From Planctomycetota bacterium (lineage in GTDB: Bacteria > Planctomycetota > MHYJ01 > JACPRB01), in the NCBI GenBank assembly GCA_016209705.1, contig JACQVR010000094.1:64064-125981 (forward strand): a stretch of 61,918 bases of DNA, given 5' to 3'. The position numbers and the translations under genes were made by a program. The notes below the pieces were generated by a model. It worked only from the letters and a program-made list of their open reading frames with translations. It did no database searches and was not told where the DNA came from. Of this stretch, positions 1 through 8,627 are shown piece after piece. Every line of letters begins with the position of its first letter. Within the stretch, counting starts at the first letter, position 1.

Positions 1-170
1 CGGATGCTCCGCGATTCGATCTGCGAAGCGACCATGCGATCGAGATCCGCCGCATAGGAGGCCGGCGGCGCGGCGTTCGGGGCGGGAGGTCGAGCTCGAT
101 CGCAGGCGACGGCGCCGACCACGCACGCCACGCCGACGATCCACGCTTCCCGCAGTCGTCCAAGGTTCAT
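1..170 (-). CDS. Putative lipoprotein, N-terminus only (runs off the window)
   Basis: An open frame starts at the ATG complementary to 168-170 and runs off the left edge, giving about 56 residues. It begins [10 protein letters not shown], followed by a hydrophobic stretch ending GAVAC, then a Pro/Ala-rich linker. This looks like a signal peptide with a loose lipobox, so an exported lipoprotein is likely, but alanine at -3 is not ideal. The ATG overlaps the TGA of the upstream GH15 gene as ATGA, so the two are probably translationally coupled. The rest of the protein lies outside the window, so no function can be given. Confidence 0.6.
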   Translation of the reverse strand, partial: MNLGRLREAWIVGVACVVGAVACDRARPPAPNAAPPASYAADLDRMVASQIESRSI

Positions 171-1969
171 TTCCAGTCGCCGTCGCCCAGCGCCCGATTC
201 AAATTGTACGCGGAGCTGATCAGCGCCAGATGCGTGAACGCTTGAGGGAAATTCCCCAGCGCCTCCCCGCAGGGACCGATCTCTTCCGCATACAGGCCGA
301 GATGGTTGGAGTATCCCAACATCTTCTCGAACAAGAGACGCGCCTCGGCCGTCCGCCCCGCCCGCGTCAGCGCCTCGACCAGCCAGAACGTGCACATGCT
401 GAACGTCCCTTCGGTGGCGAAAAGGCCCTCGGGGGATTTCCGCCCATCATATCGGTGGACCAAACTGTCGGACATGAGTTCCTTTCGAACGGCCTCCAGC
501 GTCGACAGCATCCGGGGATCCGTGGGCGAAAGAAAAAAGACCAGCGGCATGATCAGGCAGCTCGCGTCCGTACGATCGCTCTCGTATTCCTGCACGAACG
601 TTTGCCGGTTCCGGTTCCATCCGCGGCTCATGATCTCTTCGTAAATCGTGTCCCGGGCCTTCAGCCATTTCTCGCGGTCCGCCGGGAACGACCGCTTGTC
701 GGCCAGGCGCAGTCCGCGGTCGAGGGCGACCCAGCACATGAGCTTGGAATACACGAAATGGCGCGGCGTGCCGCGCATCTCCCAGATTCCCTGGTCCGGA
801 CGGCTCCAGTTGTCGACGACCCAATTGAGCAACCGCCGGAGGTGCACCCACAAGTCGTAGTCGATGGGCGTGCCGTACTTGTTGAAGAGATAGACCGCGT
901 CCAGGAGTTCGCCGTAGATATCGAGCTGTATCTGGCGATGCGCCGCGTTGCCGATGCGCACCGGCCGCGAATCGCGATATCCCGTCAAGTGATCCAGCGA
1001 TTCCTCGACGAGGTCGTGGCGGCCTTCGACGGAGTACATGACCTGGAGCGATCCGTCGGGATTGAGCTCGTGGATGCGCGCGCGGATCCAGTCCATGAAC
1101 CGGTGCGCCTCCTGAGTGAAACCGATCCGCATGAGCGCGTACAGCGTGAAGCTCGCGTCCCGGATCCACGCGTACCGGTAATCCCAGTTCAGCTCGCCCC
1201 CGATCCGCTCGGGAAGACTGCACGTGGGCGCCGCGACGATCGCTCCGGTCGGCTCGAACGTCAGCAGCTTCAAGACGAGCGCCGAGCGATCGACCATGGC
1301 GCGCCATCGGCCCCGATACCGCGAATGGCCGATCCATCGTTCCCAGTATTCCACGGTCCTGCGGAATGCCGCCTCCGCCTCCTCGGCCGACAGGCATTGC
1401 AGGCAATCCTTTACTTCATCCAGGTCGGACAGGACAAACGTGGCGCTTTCTCCCGCCCGCAGGACGAACTCGCCGACGGCGGCGCCCTCTTTGAGGCGCA
1501 AGGGAACCTGGGTCGCCAGTCCGAGCTTGACGCGGTCCGAGAGAAAGGACACGCCTTCGGGTCGCGCCTGGACTTCGTGGCGGTCGCGCGCGTAGTTGAA
1601 CGCGGGCCGGCACTCCACGTCGAAACGCACGGCGCCGCGGACCACTTTCACTCTCCGGATGATCGGCCGCGTTCCGCCCGGCTCGGAGATCGGCATGAAA
1701 TCGTCGATCTCGCCCACGCCTTCCGGGCTGAGGAATCGGGTGATCAAGACATTCGTGTCGGGAAGGTACATCTGCTTGGCCCGCACGTCGCCATCGGGCG
1801 GCGCGATCCGGAACCGCCCGCCCTTGCGGTCGTCCAGAATCGCGCCGAAGACGCTGGGCGAATCGAACCGCGGGTGGCACCACCAGTCGATGGATCCGTC
1901 CAACCCCACCAACGCGACGGTGCGTAGATTGCCGATGACCCCGTAATTCTCGATCGGCAGGTACGCCAT
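167..1969 (-). CDS. Glycoside hydrolase family 15 protein (glucoamylase/trehalase type)
   Basis: About 600 residues, the usual length for bacterial cytoplasmic GH15 enzymes. The N-terminus [14 protein letters not shown] and the block [18 protein letters not shown] are typical of the family's N-terminal beta domain. The (alpha/alpha)6 barrel follows, with [19 protein letters not shown] and, near the C-terminus, [20 protein letters not shown]. Members hydrolyse terminal alpha-glucosidic bonds; which of glucan, trehalose or another glucoside is used cannot be told here. I start it at 1969 rather than the longer frame at 2005, because GGAAAGGAGAGG lies just before this ATG and homology starts here. 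Its stop overlaps the next gene by 4 nt. It has no signal peptide. Confidence 0.9.
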   Translation of the reverse strand: MAYLPIENYGVIGNLRTVALVGLDGSIDWWCHPRFDSPSVFGAILDDRKGGRFRIAPPDGDVRAKQMYLPDTNVLITRFLSPEGVGEIDDFMPISEPGGTRPIIRRVKVVRGAVRFDVECRPAFNYARDRHEVQARPEGVSFLSDRVKLGLATQVPLRLKEGAAVGEFVLRAGESATFVLSDLDEVKDCLQCLSAEEAEAAFRRTVEYWERWIGHSRYRGRWRAMVDRSALVLKLLTFEPTGAIVAAPTCSLPERIGGELNWDYRYAWIRDASFTLYALMRIGFTQEAHRFMDWIRARIHELNPDGSLQVMYSVEGRHDLVEESLDHLTGYRDSRPVRIGNAAHRQIQLDIYGELLDAVYLFNKYGTPIDYDLWVHLRRLLNWVVDNWSRPDQGIWEMRGTPRHFVYSKLMCWVALDRGLRLADKRSFPADREKWLKARDTIYEEIMSRGWNRNRQTFVQEYESDRTDASCLIMPLVFFLSPTDPRMLSTLEAVRKELMSDSLVHRYDGRKSPEGLFATEGTFSMCTFWLVEALTRAGRTAEARLLFEKMLGYSNHLGLYAEEIGPCGEALGNFPQAFTHLALISSAYNLNRALGDGDWK

Positions 1970-2114
1970 GGGCCTCTCCTTTCCGGAAACCGCTTCGCTC
2001 CACATTATTCCTTACCGTGGGCCCCCGAACAGGGAAAATCGCCCGTTCAGGCATCCTTGACGCCGGATCGAGATCTGTAAATCATGAACGCACGATCGCC
2101 GAGGATAGAAGACG

Positions 2115-2540
2115 ATGCCCTCGCCCATTCATGTCACCCATCGAATTGTGATTCCCGGCGACGCGATCCAGAGCCGCGCCGTCCGCGCGTCGGGTCCAGG
2201 AGGGCAAAATGTCAACAAGCTGGCGACGAAAATCCAACTGCGGATCGATCTGGAACGGATTGAAGGGCTGACGCCGGAAGAAAAGGTCCTCCTCCGGCAT
2301 GCGCTGAAGAACCGCCTCGACGCGACGGGGCGCCTCCTCGTCAGCAGCCAAGCCACGCGGCATCAGGCGCGCAATCTCGAGGAAGCGCGAAACAAAGCGA
2401 TCCTCTGGATCCGGAAGGCCCTCCAGCCTCCCCCCGTCCGCCGTCCGACGAAAACGACCCGCGCCTCGGTGGAGCGCCGGCTTCGCGACAAGCGCCTTCG
2501 GACGCGGCGGCTCAGGGAGCGCCGCCCAGAGGTGGAGTAG
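2115..2540 (+). CDS. arfB: Peptidyl-tRNA hydrolase ArfB-like ribosome rescue factor
   Basis: 141 residues. It has the release-factor catalytic core with the GGQ tripeptide in SGPGGQNVNKLATKIQLRID (about residues 23-42). The C-terminal tail is very basic (VERRLRDKRLRTRRLRERR); in the ArfB/YaeJ family this tail enters the empty mRNA channel of stalled ribosomes. It lacks the codon-recognition domains of RF1/RF2. The role is hydrolysis of peptidyl-tRNA on non-stop ribosomes. It stands alone, is divergent from the GH15 gene and overlaps the end of folC by 29 nt tail to tail. Confidence 0.93.
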   Translation: MPSPIHVTHRIVIPGDAIQSRAVRASGPGGQNVNKLATKIQLRIDLERIEGLTPEEKVLLRHALKNRLDATGRLLVSSQATRHQARNLEEARNKAILWIRKALQPPPVRRPTKTTRASVERRLRDKRLRTRRLRERRPEVE

Positions 2541-3789
2541 CCAGCGCCTCGCCGGCCACGTAGAACGAGCCCGTCACGAGAACCAAATCTCTCGGGCCGG
2601 CCAGTTTGCGGGCCAGGTCCACCGCATCCGAGACGCGCTCCGTCCGGACGGCGGTCTTCTTCGTCTGCTTCTCCAGGATTTCCGGCGGACAAGCGCGGGG
2701 GGTCGACGATCGGGTCACGATCCACAGGTCCACCTTTGGATCGAGCGCCCGCATCATGCCGGCGTAGTCTTTGTCCTGGGAAGCGCCGAAGACGCATATC
2801 GTACGGCGGCGGGGGACGCGGCCCAGCGCGCGAAGGGTCGCCTTCATCGAAAGGGGATTGTGCGCCACGTCCACGATCCAGGTAGGGCGTCGCCGGACGA
2901 TTTCCACGCGGGCCGGCAGCCGAACGCGAGCGAGAGCGGCGGATACCCATCGAGGGTTGAGCGCGCCGAGCACCCATCGTGTCAGATTCAGGGCCAGGGC
3001 CGCGTTCTCCGCCTGGAATTCGCCCAGCACCGGCAGGCGGAGCTTCCGCCCATTCCAAGAGAATGCGACGCCGGCCGGGGTGGCGCCCACGTCGCGAACG
3101 TCCCGCGCCACGCCCACGAGGGGCGATCCGACCTTCCGCGCCCGCCGGCGCAAGGCGCCCAGCGCCTCCGGATTTGTTTCCGACGTGAAAGCGGGCACGC
3201 CGGCCTTGATGATGCCCGCCTTTTCTGCGGCGATCCGTGCCAGCGTCTTCCCCAGCTTGTCCGTGTGGTCGTATCCGACGCGCGCGATGGCGCAGGCGCG
3301 AGGAGTCACGACGTTGGTCGCGTCCAGACGGCCACCCAGGCCGACCTCGAGCACGGCGATGTCCACCTTGCGTGCGGCGAAAATGAGGAACGCGGCCGCG
3401 GTCATGATCTCGAAATAGGTGGGGCGGATTCGATCCAACGCGGGGCGCATGCGGTTCATGGCGCGCACGAACTCCGACTCCCGGACCGGTTGGCCGTCGA
3501 TCCGGATGCGCTCGAGCATGTGCATGAGATGCGGTGACGTGTACAGTCCCGTTCGCCATCCGTGAGCGCGGAACAAAGCCTCCGTGATGATCGCGGTCGA
3601 GCCCTTGCCTTTGGTGCCGGCGATATGGACGGAGTCGAAGCGACACTCCGGATGTTCGAGGGCATCGAGCAGGGAGCGCATGCGTCGCAAGTTGTAGGTT
3701 CGCGACGTATACCGCCCACCCGACATGCGCTCGTAGTCGGTGAAGCGCGCCAGATAATCGTACGCCTGCCGGAAGGTGCGAAACGGCAT
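2512..3789 (-). CDS. folC: Bifunctional folylpolyglutamate/dihydrofolate synthase
   Basis: About 425 residues. The N-terminal Mur-ligase-type ATPase domain has the P-loop IAGTKGKGST near residue 47 and the folate block VGLGGRLDATNVV. The C-terminal glutamate ligase domain has VDVAHNPLSM and VFGASQDKDY. It adds glutamates to folates and probably makes dihydrofolate from dihydropteroate. The start is MPFRTFRQAYDYL at 3789; the frame continues 12 codons further but without family similarity. A TTGCGC/TACACT promoter ends about 8 nt before the ATG and no Shine-Dalgarno site is visible, so the mRNA is probably leaderless. A copy of the 33-bp repeat lies upstream. The 3' end overlaps arfB convergently. 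Confidence 0.93.
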   Translation of the reverse strand: MPFRTFRQAYDYLARFTDYERMSGGRYTSRTYNLRRMRSLLDALEHPECRFDSVHIAGTKGKGSTAIITEALFRAHGWRTGLYTSPHLMHMLERIRIDGQPVRESEFVRAMNRMRPALDRIRPTYFEIMTAAAFLIFAARKVDIAVLEVGLGGRLDATNVVTPRACAIARVGYDHTDKLGKTLARIAAEKAGIIKAGVPAFTSETNPEALGALRRRARKVGSPLVGVARDVRDVGATPAGVAFSWNGRKLRLPVLGEFQAENAALALNLTRWVLGALNPRWVSAALARVRLPARVEIVRRRPTWIVDVAHNPLSMKATLRALGRVPRRRTICVFGASQDKDYAGMMRALDPKVDLWIVTRSSTPRACPPEILEKQTKKTAVRTERVSDAVDLARKLAGPRDLVLVTGSFYVAGEALATPPLGGAP

Positions 3790-3797
3790 GGGGGGCC

Positions 3798-3825
3798 AGT
3801 GTACCCGTCGCCGCCCCCGGCGCAA
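3798..3825 (-). promoter_or_regulatory. Candidate folC promoter
   Basis: On the minus strand, TTGCGC (3825-3820) is followed after 16 nt by TACACT (3803-3798). Transcription would start about 2 nt before the folC ATG at 3789. The 33-bp repeat begins 16 bp upstream of the -35. A partial second repeat half, GTTACGATAT at 3828-3837, duplicates 3843-3852. Confidence 0.45.
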
Positions 3826-3841
3826 CGGTTACGATATGGTG

Positions 3842-3874
3842 TGTTACGATATATTTTGAAAATATTTTGTAACA
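3842..3874. repeat. 33-bp dyad repeat, copy 1
   Basis: A 33-bp AT-rich element bounded by TGTTAC and GTAACA, with core ATATTTTGAAAATAT (itself a near-perfect palindrome). Two further copies of identical length lie at 32073-32105 and 55050-55082. This copy fills the spacer between the mfd stop and the folC promoter. Its length, dyad symmetry and position upstream of a -35 suggest a regulator binding site. The regulator is unknown. Confidence 0.8.
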
Positions 3875-3880
3875 ATCGGT

Positions 3881-6800
3881 TTAAGGTGCCAGCAGCCGAA
3901 TCAACGCCTCGGCCAGGGCGGGACCGGCGGGATCGCCGTTCGGATAGATATGAATCTCCTTCTCGTCCACGATGCGAATTTCCCGCGGGGATCGCTTCGA
4001 CAATTGCTCCACGGCACGACGACTGAGATAGGTCGCCGCCACGAACGCTTTCCCCTTCGCCACGCTGGTCAGCCGCCACCGGCGCGCGAGCTGCTTGACG
4101 CGCACCACGTTGAGGAAGTTCTCGACGGGCGCCGGCGGCGGGCCATAGCGATCCGCGAGCCGCGCGCGCGCCGCGCCGGGATCCTCCGACCCCACGACGA
4201 GCCGATACGCCTCCACGCGCGACCGTATATCCTCGATGTACTCCGCCGGAATGCCCGCGTCGATTCCGAGCTCCACGCTCGTCTCCGGCAGATCCTCCAC
4301 GTCCTCCAGCTTCAACCGTTTCGTTTCGCGCTCGAGCATTTTGACGTAGAGGTCGTAGCCGACCGCCGAGATGTGTCCATGCTGCTCGCGTCCCAGCAGG
4401 TTGCCGACGCCGCGGATTTCCAGATCGCGCATGGCGATCTTGAATCCGCTGCCCAGCTCGCTGAACTCCTCGATGGCTTTGAGGCGCTTCCTCGCCTGGG
4501 GGACGATCGGCCGGTCCCGCGGCAGCAGCAGCAGGCATTGCGCCTGCACCTTGTACCGCCCCACCCGCCCGCGCAATTGATGGAGGTCGGCCAGCCCGAA
4601 CTGGTCCGCGTTGTCGATCAGGATGGTATTCACGTTCGGGATGTCCAGTCCGCTCTCGATGATGGTGGTCGCCACGAGCACGTCGATCTTCCGTTCGAGA
4701 AAGGCGATCATGGTCCATTCCAGTTCGTCTTCGTCCATCTGACCGTGCCCCACTCCGAACGTCGCTTCCGGCACGAGCATCTCCAGATGCCGGCGCGCCT
4801 CCTCGATGGAGTGGACCCGATTGTGAACGAAATAGACTTGTCCGCCGCGGTCCAGTTCCGCCACGATCGCCTCGCGGATCCGCCGCTCGTCGTACGGAAT
4901 CACCTCGGTGCGGATCGCCAGCCGATCCTGCGGAGGCGTGGCCAGCGTCGAAATGTCCCGGATGCCCAGGAGCGCCATGTGCATGGTCCTGGGAATGGGG
5001 GTTGCCGTCAGCGTGAGCACGTCCACCGTCGCGCGCAGCCGCTTCAGCCGCTCCTTGTGCTCGACGCCGAACCTCTGCTCCTCGTCGATGATCACGAGCC
5101 CCAGGTCCTTGAACTTCACGTCCTCCTGCGCGAGCCGGTGCGTTCCGATCAGGATGTCGATCGTTCCCTCCCCGGTCGCTTTGAGAACCCGCCGCTGCTC
5201 CGCTTTGGACTTGAATCGCGAAATCACCTCGATCGACAGAGGGTAATCCGCCATGCGCTCGCGGAAGGTCTGGTAATGCTGCTGCGCCAACACTGTGGTC
5301 GGCACCAGGACGGCGACCTGCTGGTTCGACGTCGCGGCCTTGAAGGCGGCGCGCATCGCCAGCTCCGTCTTGCCGTATCCGACGTCGCCGCACACCAGCC
5401 GGTCCATGGGTTGGGACGATTCCATGTCGCGCTTGAGGGCCCGCGTCACCTCGAGTTGGTCTTCCGTGTCCTCGTAGGGAAAGGACGCCTCGAACTCGCG
5501 CTGCCATTCGGAGTCCGGCGGATAAGCGATGCCGCGCTCCGTCTCCCGGAGCGCCTGCACTTGGAGCAAGTCGCGGGCGAGCCTGCGGACGGCTTCTTCC
5601 GCCCGCAGCTTGGCGGCGCTCCACGCGGATCCGCCCAGGGCATGCACCGGCGGCGGGGTCTCCGTTCCTCCGACGTACTTCTGGATCAGGTCGATGTTGG
5701 CGACGGGCACGTATACCTTGGCCCCGCCCTGATATTCCAGCGCCACGAAATCCTGCCGCCGCCCCTCGCGCTGAAGCGTCTCGATTCCCAAAAAGCGACC
5801 GATGCCGTGCATGAGGTGGACGACGGTATCCCCGCGCTGGAGTTCCAGAAGCTCGGTGATCGGCCGCGTTTCCGCCACCCGTTCGGCCGGGCGCCGGATC
5901 CGATATCGATTGAACAGCTCGTGATTCGACAGGCAGGCGATGCGGATTTCCTCGAAGTCGAACCCGGTGGTCAACCGGCCCCGGCGGAACTCCAGGCCCT
6001 GCACGTTCGCCCTCGCATCGTGAAGGAGTTGCCGGAGCCGGTCTTCCTCGCCTTCGTTGGCGCTGAACAAAAACAGGCGGTCGCGGTCTTTCGCGACGGC
6101 CGCCAGTTCACCCGCCACGTTGGACAATACGCCCGAGAAGCGCTGCATGGAGCGCGTCTTGACATTGACCGTGGCGCCGACTTCCGGCAGTGGAAGCGAC
6201 TGGAGCGTCAAGACAGGGTGTCCGGCCAGAGCCTGCGGGAGCCCTTCCTCGCGAATGTCCGCCGGTTCCCGAAGAGCGATCCAACCTCCGGCGGGAAGAT
6301 ACTCCGTCAGGGCCGAGGAGGAACGCCCGTCCTCCGAAAGCGGGACGAGGCTGAATTCCACGGAGGGCAACGGCTCCGTGGAACTCTGGTCGGACACGCG
6401 AAAGGCGCGGATCGACTCGATCGTCCGACCCACCAGTTCCACGCGAACGGGGTGTTCCGACGTGAAAGGGAAAAGGTCGACGATCCCGCCGCGGATCGCG
6501 TACTCTCCGGGACGCTCGACGGCATGGGTTCGCTCGTACCGGCTCTCGATCAGCCGGAGCGACAGCGCGTCCGGATCCAGAAGGTTTCCCACCGCCCAGC
6601 GCACGCGCGCTCGCTCCATCGCCGCGGGAGAGGGAAGCTCCTGGAGAAACGCTCGGGCCGACGCCACGGCGAACGTGAGCTCTCCGGCCGCGATCCGCTG
6701 CGCCGTGCGGAGGCGATCCGCGTAAGCCTGGGGCGACGCATCGGCTTCCGGAAAAGTCGCCAGGACCAGCCTTTGGAACGCGGCCAGATCGGCGGCGGCG

Positions 6801-7015
6801 GACTCCCACTCTGCAAGCGTCGGGACGACGAGAATCGACGGCCGGATCGTGCGGGACAGGGCGCCCAGGATCAGGGCGTACGAGGACCCCCACACGCCGC
6901 CGGCGGTCACGGATGCCCCGGCGCCGAGTCGGGCCGCGATCCGCTGAACCGAAAGCGCGGATGCGGCCGCCTCCAGGAGATCCGGAGATACGGGAGGAAG
7001 GGGAGAGCTTACCAT
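3881..7015 (-). CDS. mfd: Transcription-repair coupling factor Mfd
   Basis: 1044 residues, somewhat shorter than the roughly 1150 of E. coli Mfd. The order is the degenerate UvrB-like N-terminus (RPGEYAIRGGIVDLFPF), then the CarD-like RNA-polymerase-interacting domain around 385-470 (GDTVVHLMHGIGRFLGIE). The RecG-like translocase follows, with Walker A CGDVGYGKTELA near 540 and DEEQRFGVEHKE near 642, and then a C-terminal domain. Mfd removes RNA polymerase stalled at lesions and recruits UvrA. The start MVSSPLPP at 7015 is 36 nt downstream of the rnc stop, so rnc and mfd are probably cotranscribed. The opposite strand holds a long overlapping open frame that I regard as a shadow. Confidence 0.97.
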   Translation of the reverse strand: MVSSPLPPVSPDLLEAAASALSVQRIAARLGAGASVTAGGVWGSSYALILGALSRTIRPSILVVPTLAEWESAAADLAAFQRLVLATFPEADASPQAYADRLRTAQRIAAGELTFAVASARAFLQELPSPAAMERARVRWAVGNLLDPDALSLRLIESRYERTHAVERPGEYAIRGGIVDLFPFTSEHPVRVELVGRTIESIRAFRVSDQSSTEPLPSVEFSLVPLSEDGRSSSALTEYLPAGGWIALREPADIREEGLPQALAGHPVLTLQSLPLPEVGATVNVKTRSMQRFSGVLSNVAGELAAVAKDRDRLFLFSANEGEEDRLRQLLHDARANVQGLEFRRGRLTTGFDFEEIRIACLSNHELFNRYRIRRPAERVAETRPITELLELQRGDTVVHLMHGIGRFLGIETLQREGRRQDFVALEYQGGAKVYVPVANIDLIQKYVGGTETPPPVHALGGSAWSAAKLRAEEAVRRLARDLLQVQALRETERGIAYPPDSEWQREFEASFPYEDTEDQLEVTRALKRDMESSQPMDRLVCGDVGYGKTELAMRAAFKAATSNQQVAVLVPTTVLAQQHYQTFRERMADYPLSIEVISRFKSKAEQRRVLKATGEGTIDILIGTHRLAQEDVKFKDLGLVIIDEEQRFGVEHKERLKRLRATVDVLTLTATPIPRTMHMALLGIRDISTLATPPQDRLAIRTEVIPYDERRIREAIVAELDRGGQVYFVHNRVHSIEEARRHLEMLVPEATFGVGHGQMDEDELEWTMIAFLERKIDVLVATTIIESGLDIPNVNTILIDNADQFGLADLHQLRGRVGRYKVQAQCLLLLPRDRPIVPQARKRLKAIEEFSELGSGFKIAMRDLEIRGVGNLLGREQHGHISAVGYDLYVKMLERETKRLKLEDVEDLPETSVELGIDAGIPAEYIEDIRSRVEAYRLVVGSEDPGAARARLADRYGPPPAPVENFLNVVRVKQLARRWRLTSVAKGKAFVAATYLSRRAVEQLSKRSPREIRIVDEKEIHIYPNGDPAGPALAEALIRLLAP

Positions 7016-7051
7016 CCTACACGTTCATCGCCCGCCGGCAGGGCACACGAG

Positions 7052-7783
7052 TCACTCATCGGTCTGCTGGCGTTCCGGCGGCTTAGGTTCCAGGCCCAGC
7101 ACCTGCAACGCCATCTGCGCGGCGCGCTGTTCGGCCTCTTTCTTGTTGGATCCCCACGCCGGCCCGTAGCTCTTGGAATTCAGATCGACGAGGATTTGAA
7201 ATTGTTTGCGGTGGTCGGGCCCTACTTCTTTCATGACGCGATAGACCGGCACGAGAGAGAGCGTCCGCTGCGCGTAGTCCTGGAGCAATGATTTGTAATT
7301 CTTCTCATGCTTGTCCTTCAGGATCTCGTCGGCCGTGGCGCGAATCTGGGACAGGACGAACGCACGGGCGGCTTCGAAGCCGGCGTCCAGATACAGCGCG
7401 GCGATGACGGCTTCGAACATGTTGCACAGGATCGAGCGCGGCAAGCTCTTTTTCAGGCTGAGTCCCCGCCCCAAAATCAGCACGCGGTCCAGGTGGAGAT
7501 CCAGCGCGCGATCGGAAAGCGTCTTCGCGCTGACGATGACCGATTTCATGGTCGAGAGCTCACCTTCCGCGTACTCCGGAAATTCCTGGTACAGATACTC
7601 GCTGACGACTTGACCCAGGATGGCGTCGCCCAGGAATTCGAGGCGTTCGTTGCACGGCAAATTCTTGTCCTTGGCGGAGGAATGGGTGACGGCTTGCACG
7701 GCCAGTTCCGGCCGCGTGAAGCGATGTCCGAGGATCCGTTCGAGATGATCCAGAATCTCCTGGACGTTGTAGCGGGGCTCCAT
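7052..7783 (-). CDS. rnc: Ribonuclease III
   Basis: 243 residues from MEPRYNVQEILDHL, the normal RNase III length. The catalytic signature NERLEFLGDAILG and the downstream acidic stretch EYAEGELSTMKS are present. A double-stranded-RNA-binding domain follows (GPDHRKQFQILVDL to EAEQRAAQMALQVL). It processes rRNA precursors and structured mRNAs. The frame is open for 92 codons further upstream, but the family begins at this ATG and GTGAGGAAC precedes it. It lies directly upstream of mfd. The 365-nt spacer before it is described separately. Confidence 0.96.
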   Translation of the reverse strand: MEPRYNVQEILDHLERILGHRFTRPELAVQAVTHSSAKDKNLPCNERLEFLGDAILGQVVSEYLYQEFPEYAEGELSTMKSVIVSAKTLSDRALDLHLDRVLILGRGLSLKKSLPRSILCNMFEAVIAALYLDAGFEAARAFVLSQIRATADEILKDKHEKNYKSLLQDYAQRTLSLVPVYRVMKEVGPDHRKQFQILVDLNSKSYGPAWGSNKKEAEQRAAQMALQVLGLEPKPPERQQTDE

Positions 7784-8038
7784 GAAGTTCCTCACTCGGG
7801 CGCGCGGGGCCCGGATTTCGGGCGGGCGAGTAAGATTTGCCGGTGATTCCTCGGATTTGCCACGGGGGAATCCGAGGGATCGCACGCAAAAAGCCGAATC
7901 CCGCCTGTCGCAAGACAATCTTAGCGTAAAGGAAGCCGCGCGTCCAATTCGGTGTTCGGCCGCGGCGGATGGCTTGATGATTTGTGAATAAACAAAGGAT
8001 CGATTTCTGGTGGAAGACTTGAACCGCCAAAGCGGCCA

Positions 8039-8087
8039 AACCGCCAAAAGGCTCGCCAAAGGAGACCCCGATGGCGTTTTGGCGGTT
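8039..8087. repeat. Long inverted repeat (hairpin) downstream of ridA
   Basis: AACCGCCAAAA at 8039-8049 pairs perfectly with TTTTGGCGGTT at 8077-8087, and CGCC/GGCG inside extends the stem. A third related word, GAACCGCCAAAG, lies just before at 8031-8042. No T-run follows on either strand. It could be a structured 3' end, a small repeat element or part of the rnc leader. Confidence 0.6.
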
Positions 8088-8091
8088 GATC

Positions 8092-8116
8092 AGAAAAAAA
8101 GAGCGCTTATTTTTTC
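8092..8116 (-). terminator. Candidate ridA terminator
   Basis: AGAAAAAAA, GAGCGCTTA and TTTTTTCT form an A/T-flanked hairpin with an AGCGCT core. Read on the minus strand it lies about 30-60 nt after the ridA stop and ends in a T-rich run, as an intrinsic terminator would. The GC stem is short. Confidence 0.4.
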
Positions 8117-8148
8117 TCAAACCCTAACGGGGGCAGGGAGGGGCTTCC

Positions 8149-8529
8149 CTACGGCTTGCGCGCGATGGCGTCGATTTCTACGCGAACCCCCTTGGGGAGC
8201 CCGGCCACCTGCACCGTCGCCCGGGCCGGAGGGTCGTTGGGGAAGTAATGCCCGTACACTTCGTTCATGATTCCGAATTCCGTAAGATCCACGAGGTAGA
8301 CCGTCGTTTTGACCACGTGGTCCGTGGAAAGACCCTCCGCCGCCAGGATCCCTTCGATGTTCTTGAGCACCCGATCCGTCTGGTCGGTGATCGAAGCGCC
8401 GACAACGCTTCCCGTCGCCGGATCGATCGGAATCTGACCTGAGATGAAGAGGAAACCGCCCGCTTCCACCGCCTGCGAATAGGGTCCGATCGCCTTCGGT
8501 CCGCGATCGGTGGAAATGACGCGTTTCAT
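8149..8529 (-). CDS. ridA: RidA family reactive imine/enamine deaminase
   Basis: 126 residues, the standard RidA length. The N-terminal KAIGPYSQAVEAGGFLFISGQ, the central LKNIEGILAAEG and the C-terminal PARATVQVAGLPKGVRVEI (with the family's active-site arginine) are all present. RidA hydrolyses reactive enamines and imines such as 2-aminoacrylate made by PLP enzymes. It forms cytoplasmic trimers. The gene stands alone on the minus strand and is divergent from the FAD oxidoreductase gene, 98 bp away. Confidence 0.95.
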   Translation of the reverse strand: MKRVISTDRGPKAIGPYSQAVEAGGFLFISGQIPIDPATGSVVGASITDQTDRVLKNIEGILAAEGLSTDHVVKTTVYLVDLTEFGIMNEVYGHYFPNDPPARATVQVAGLPKGVRVEIDAIARKP

Positions 8530-8627
8530 GCGGGTGATTTTCGAGCGAGACGGAGAAATTGTAAAGGAGTTCCGGCGCGGCTTCAGACAGTTGCGCGCCG
8601 TCCGGCCGGCCGTACAATACCTGCCCT

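Larger units (their letters stand above)
7784..8148. other. Non-coding spacer between ridA and rnc (365 bp)
   Basis: No open frame here looks coding. The rnc-proximal part has a direct repeat GATTTGCC and inverted-looking ATCC blocks. The distal part has a strong inverted repeat at 8039-8087 and an A/T-flanked hairpin at 8092-8116, listed separately. I see no tRNA or recognisable riboswitch. Confidence 0.6.

Noticed and set aside
3950..7291. A 1113-codon open frame on the plus strand, antisense to mfd
   Set aside because: It lacks any recognisable domain, is rich in Arg/Arg-Arg-like strings and is the mirror of a clear Mfd gene. Long antisense frames are expected in such GC-rich DNA.
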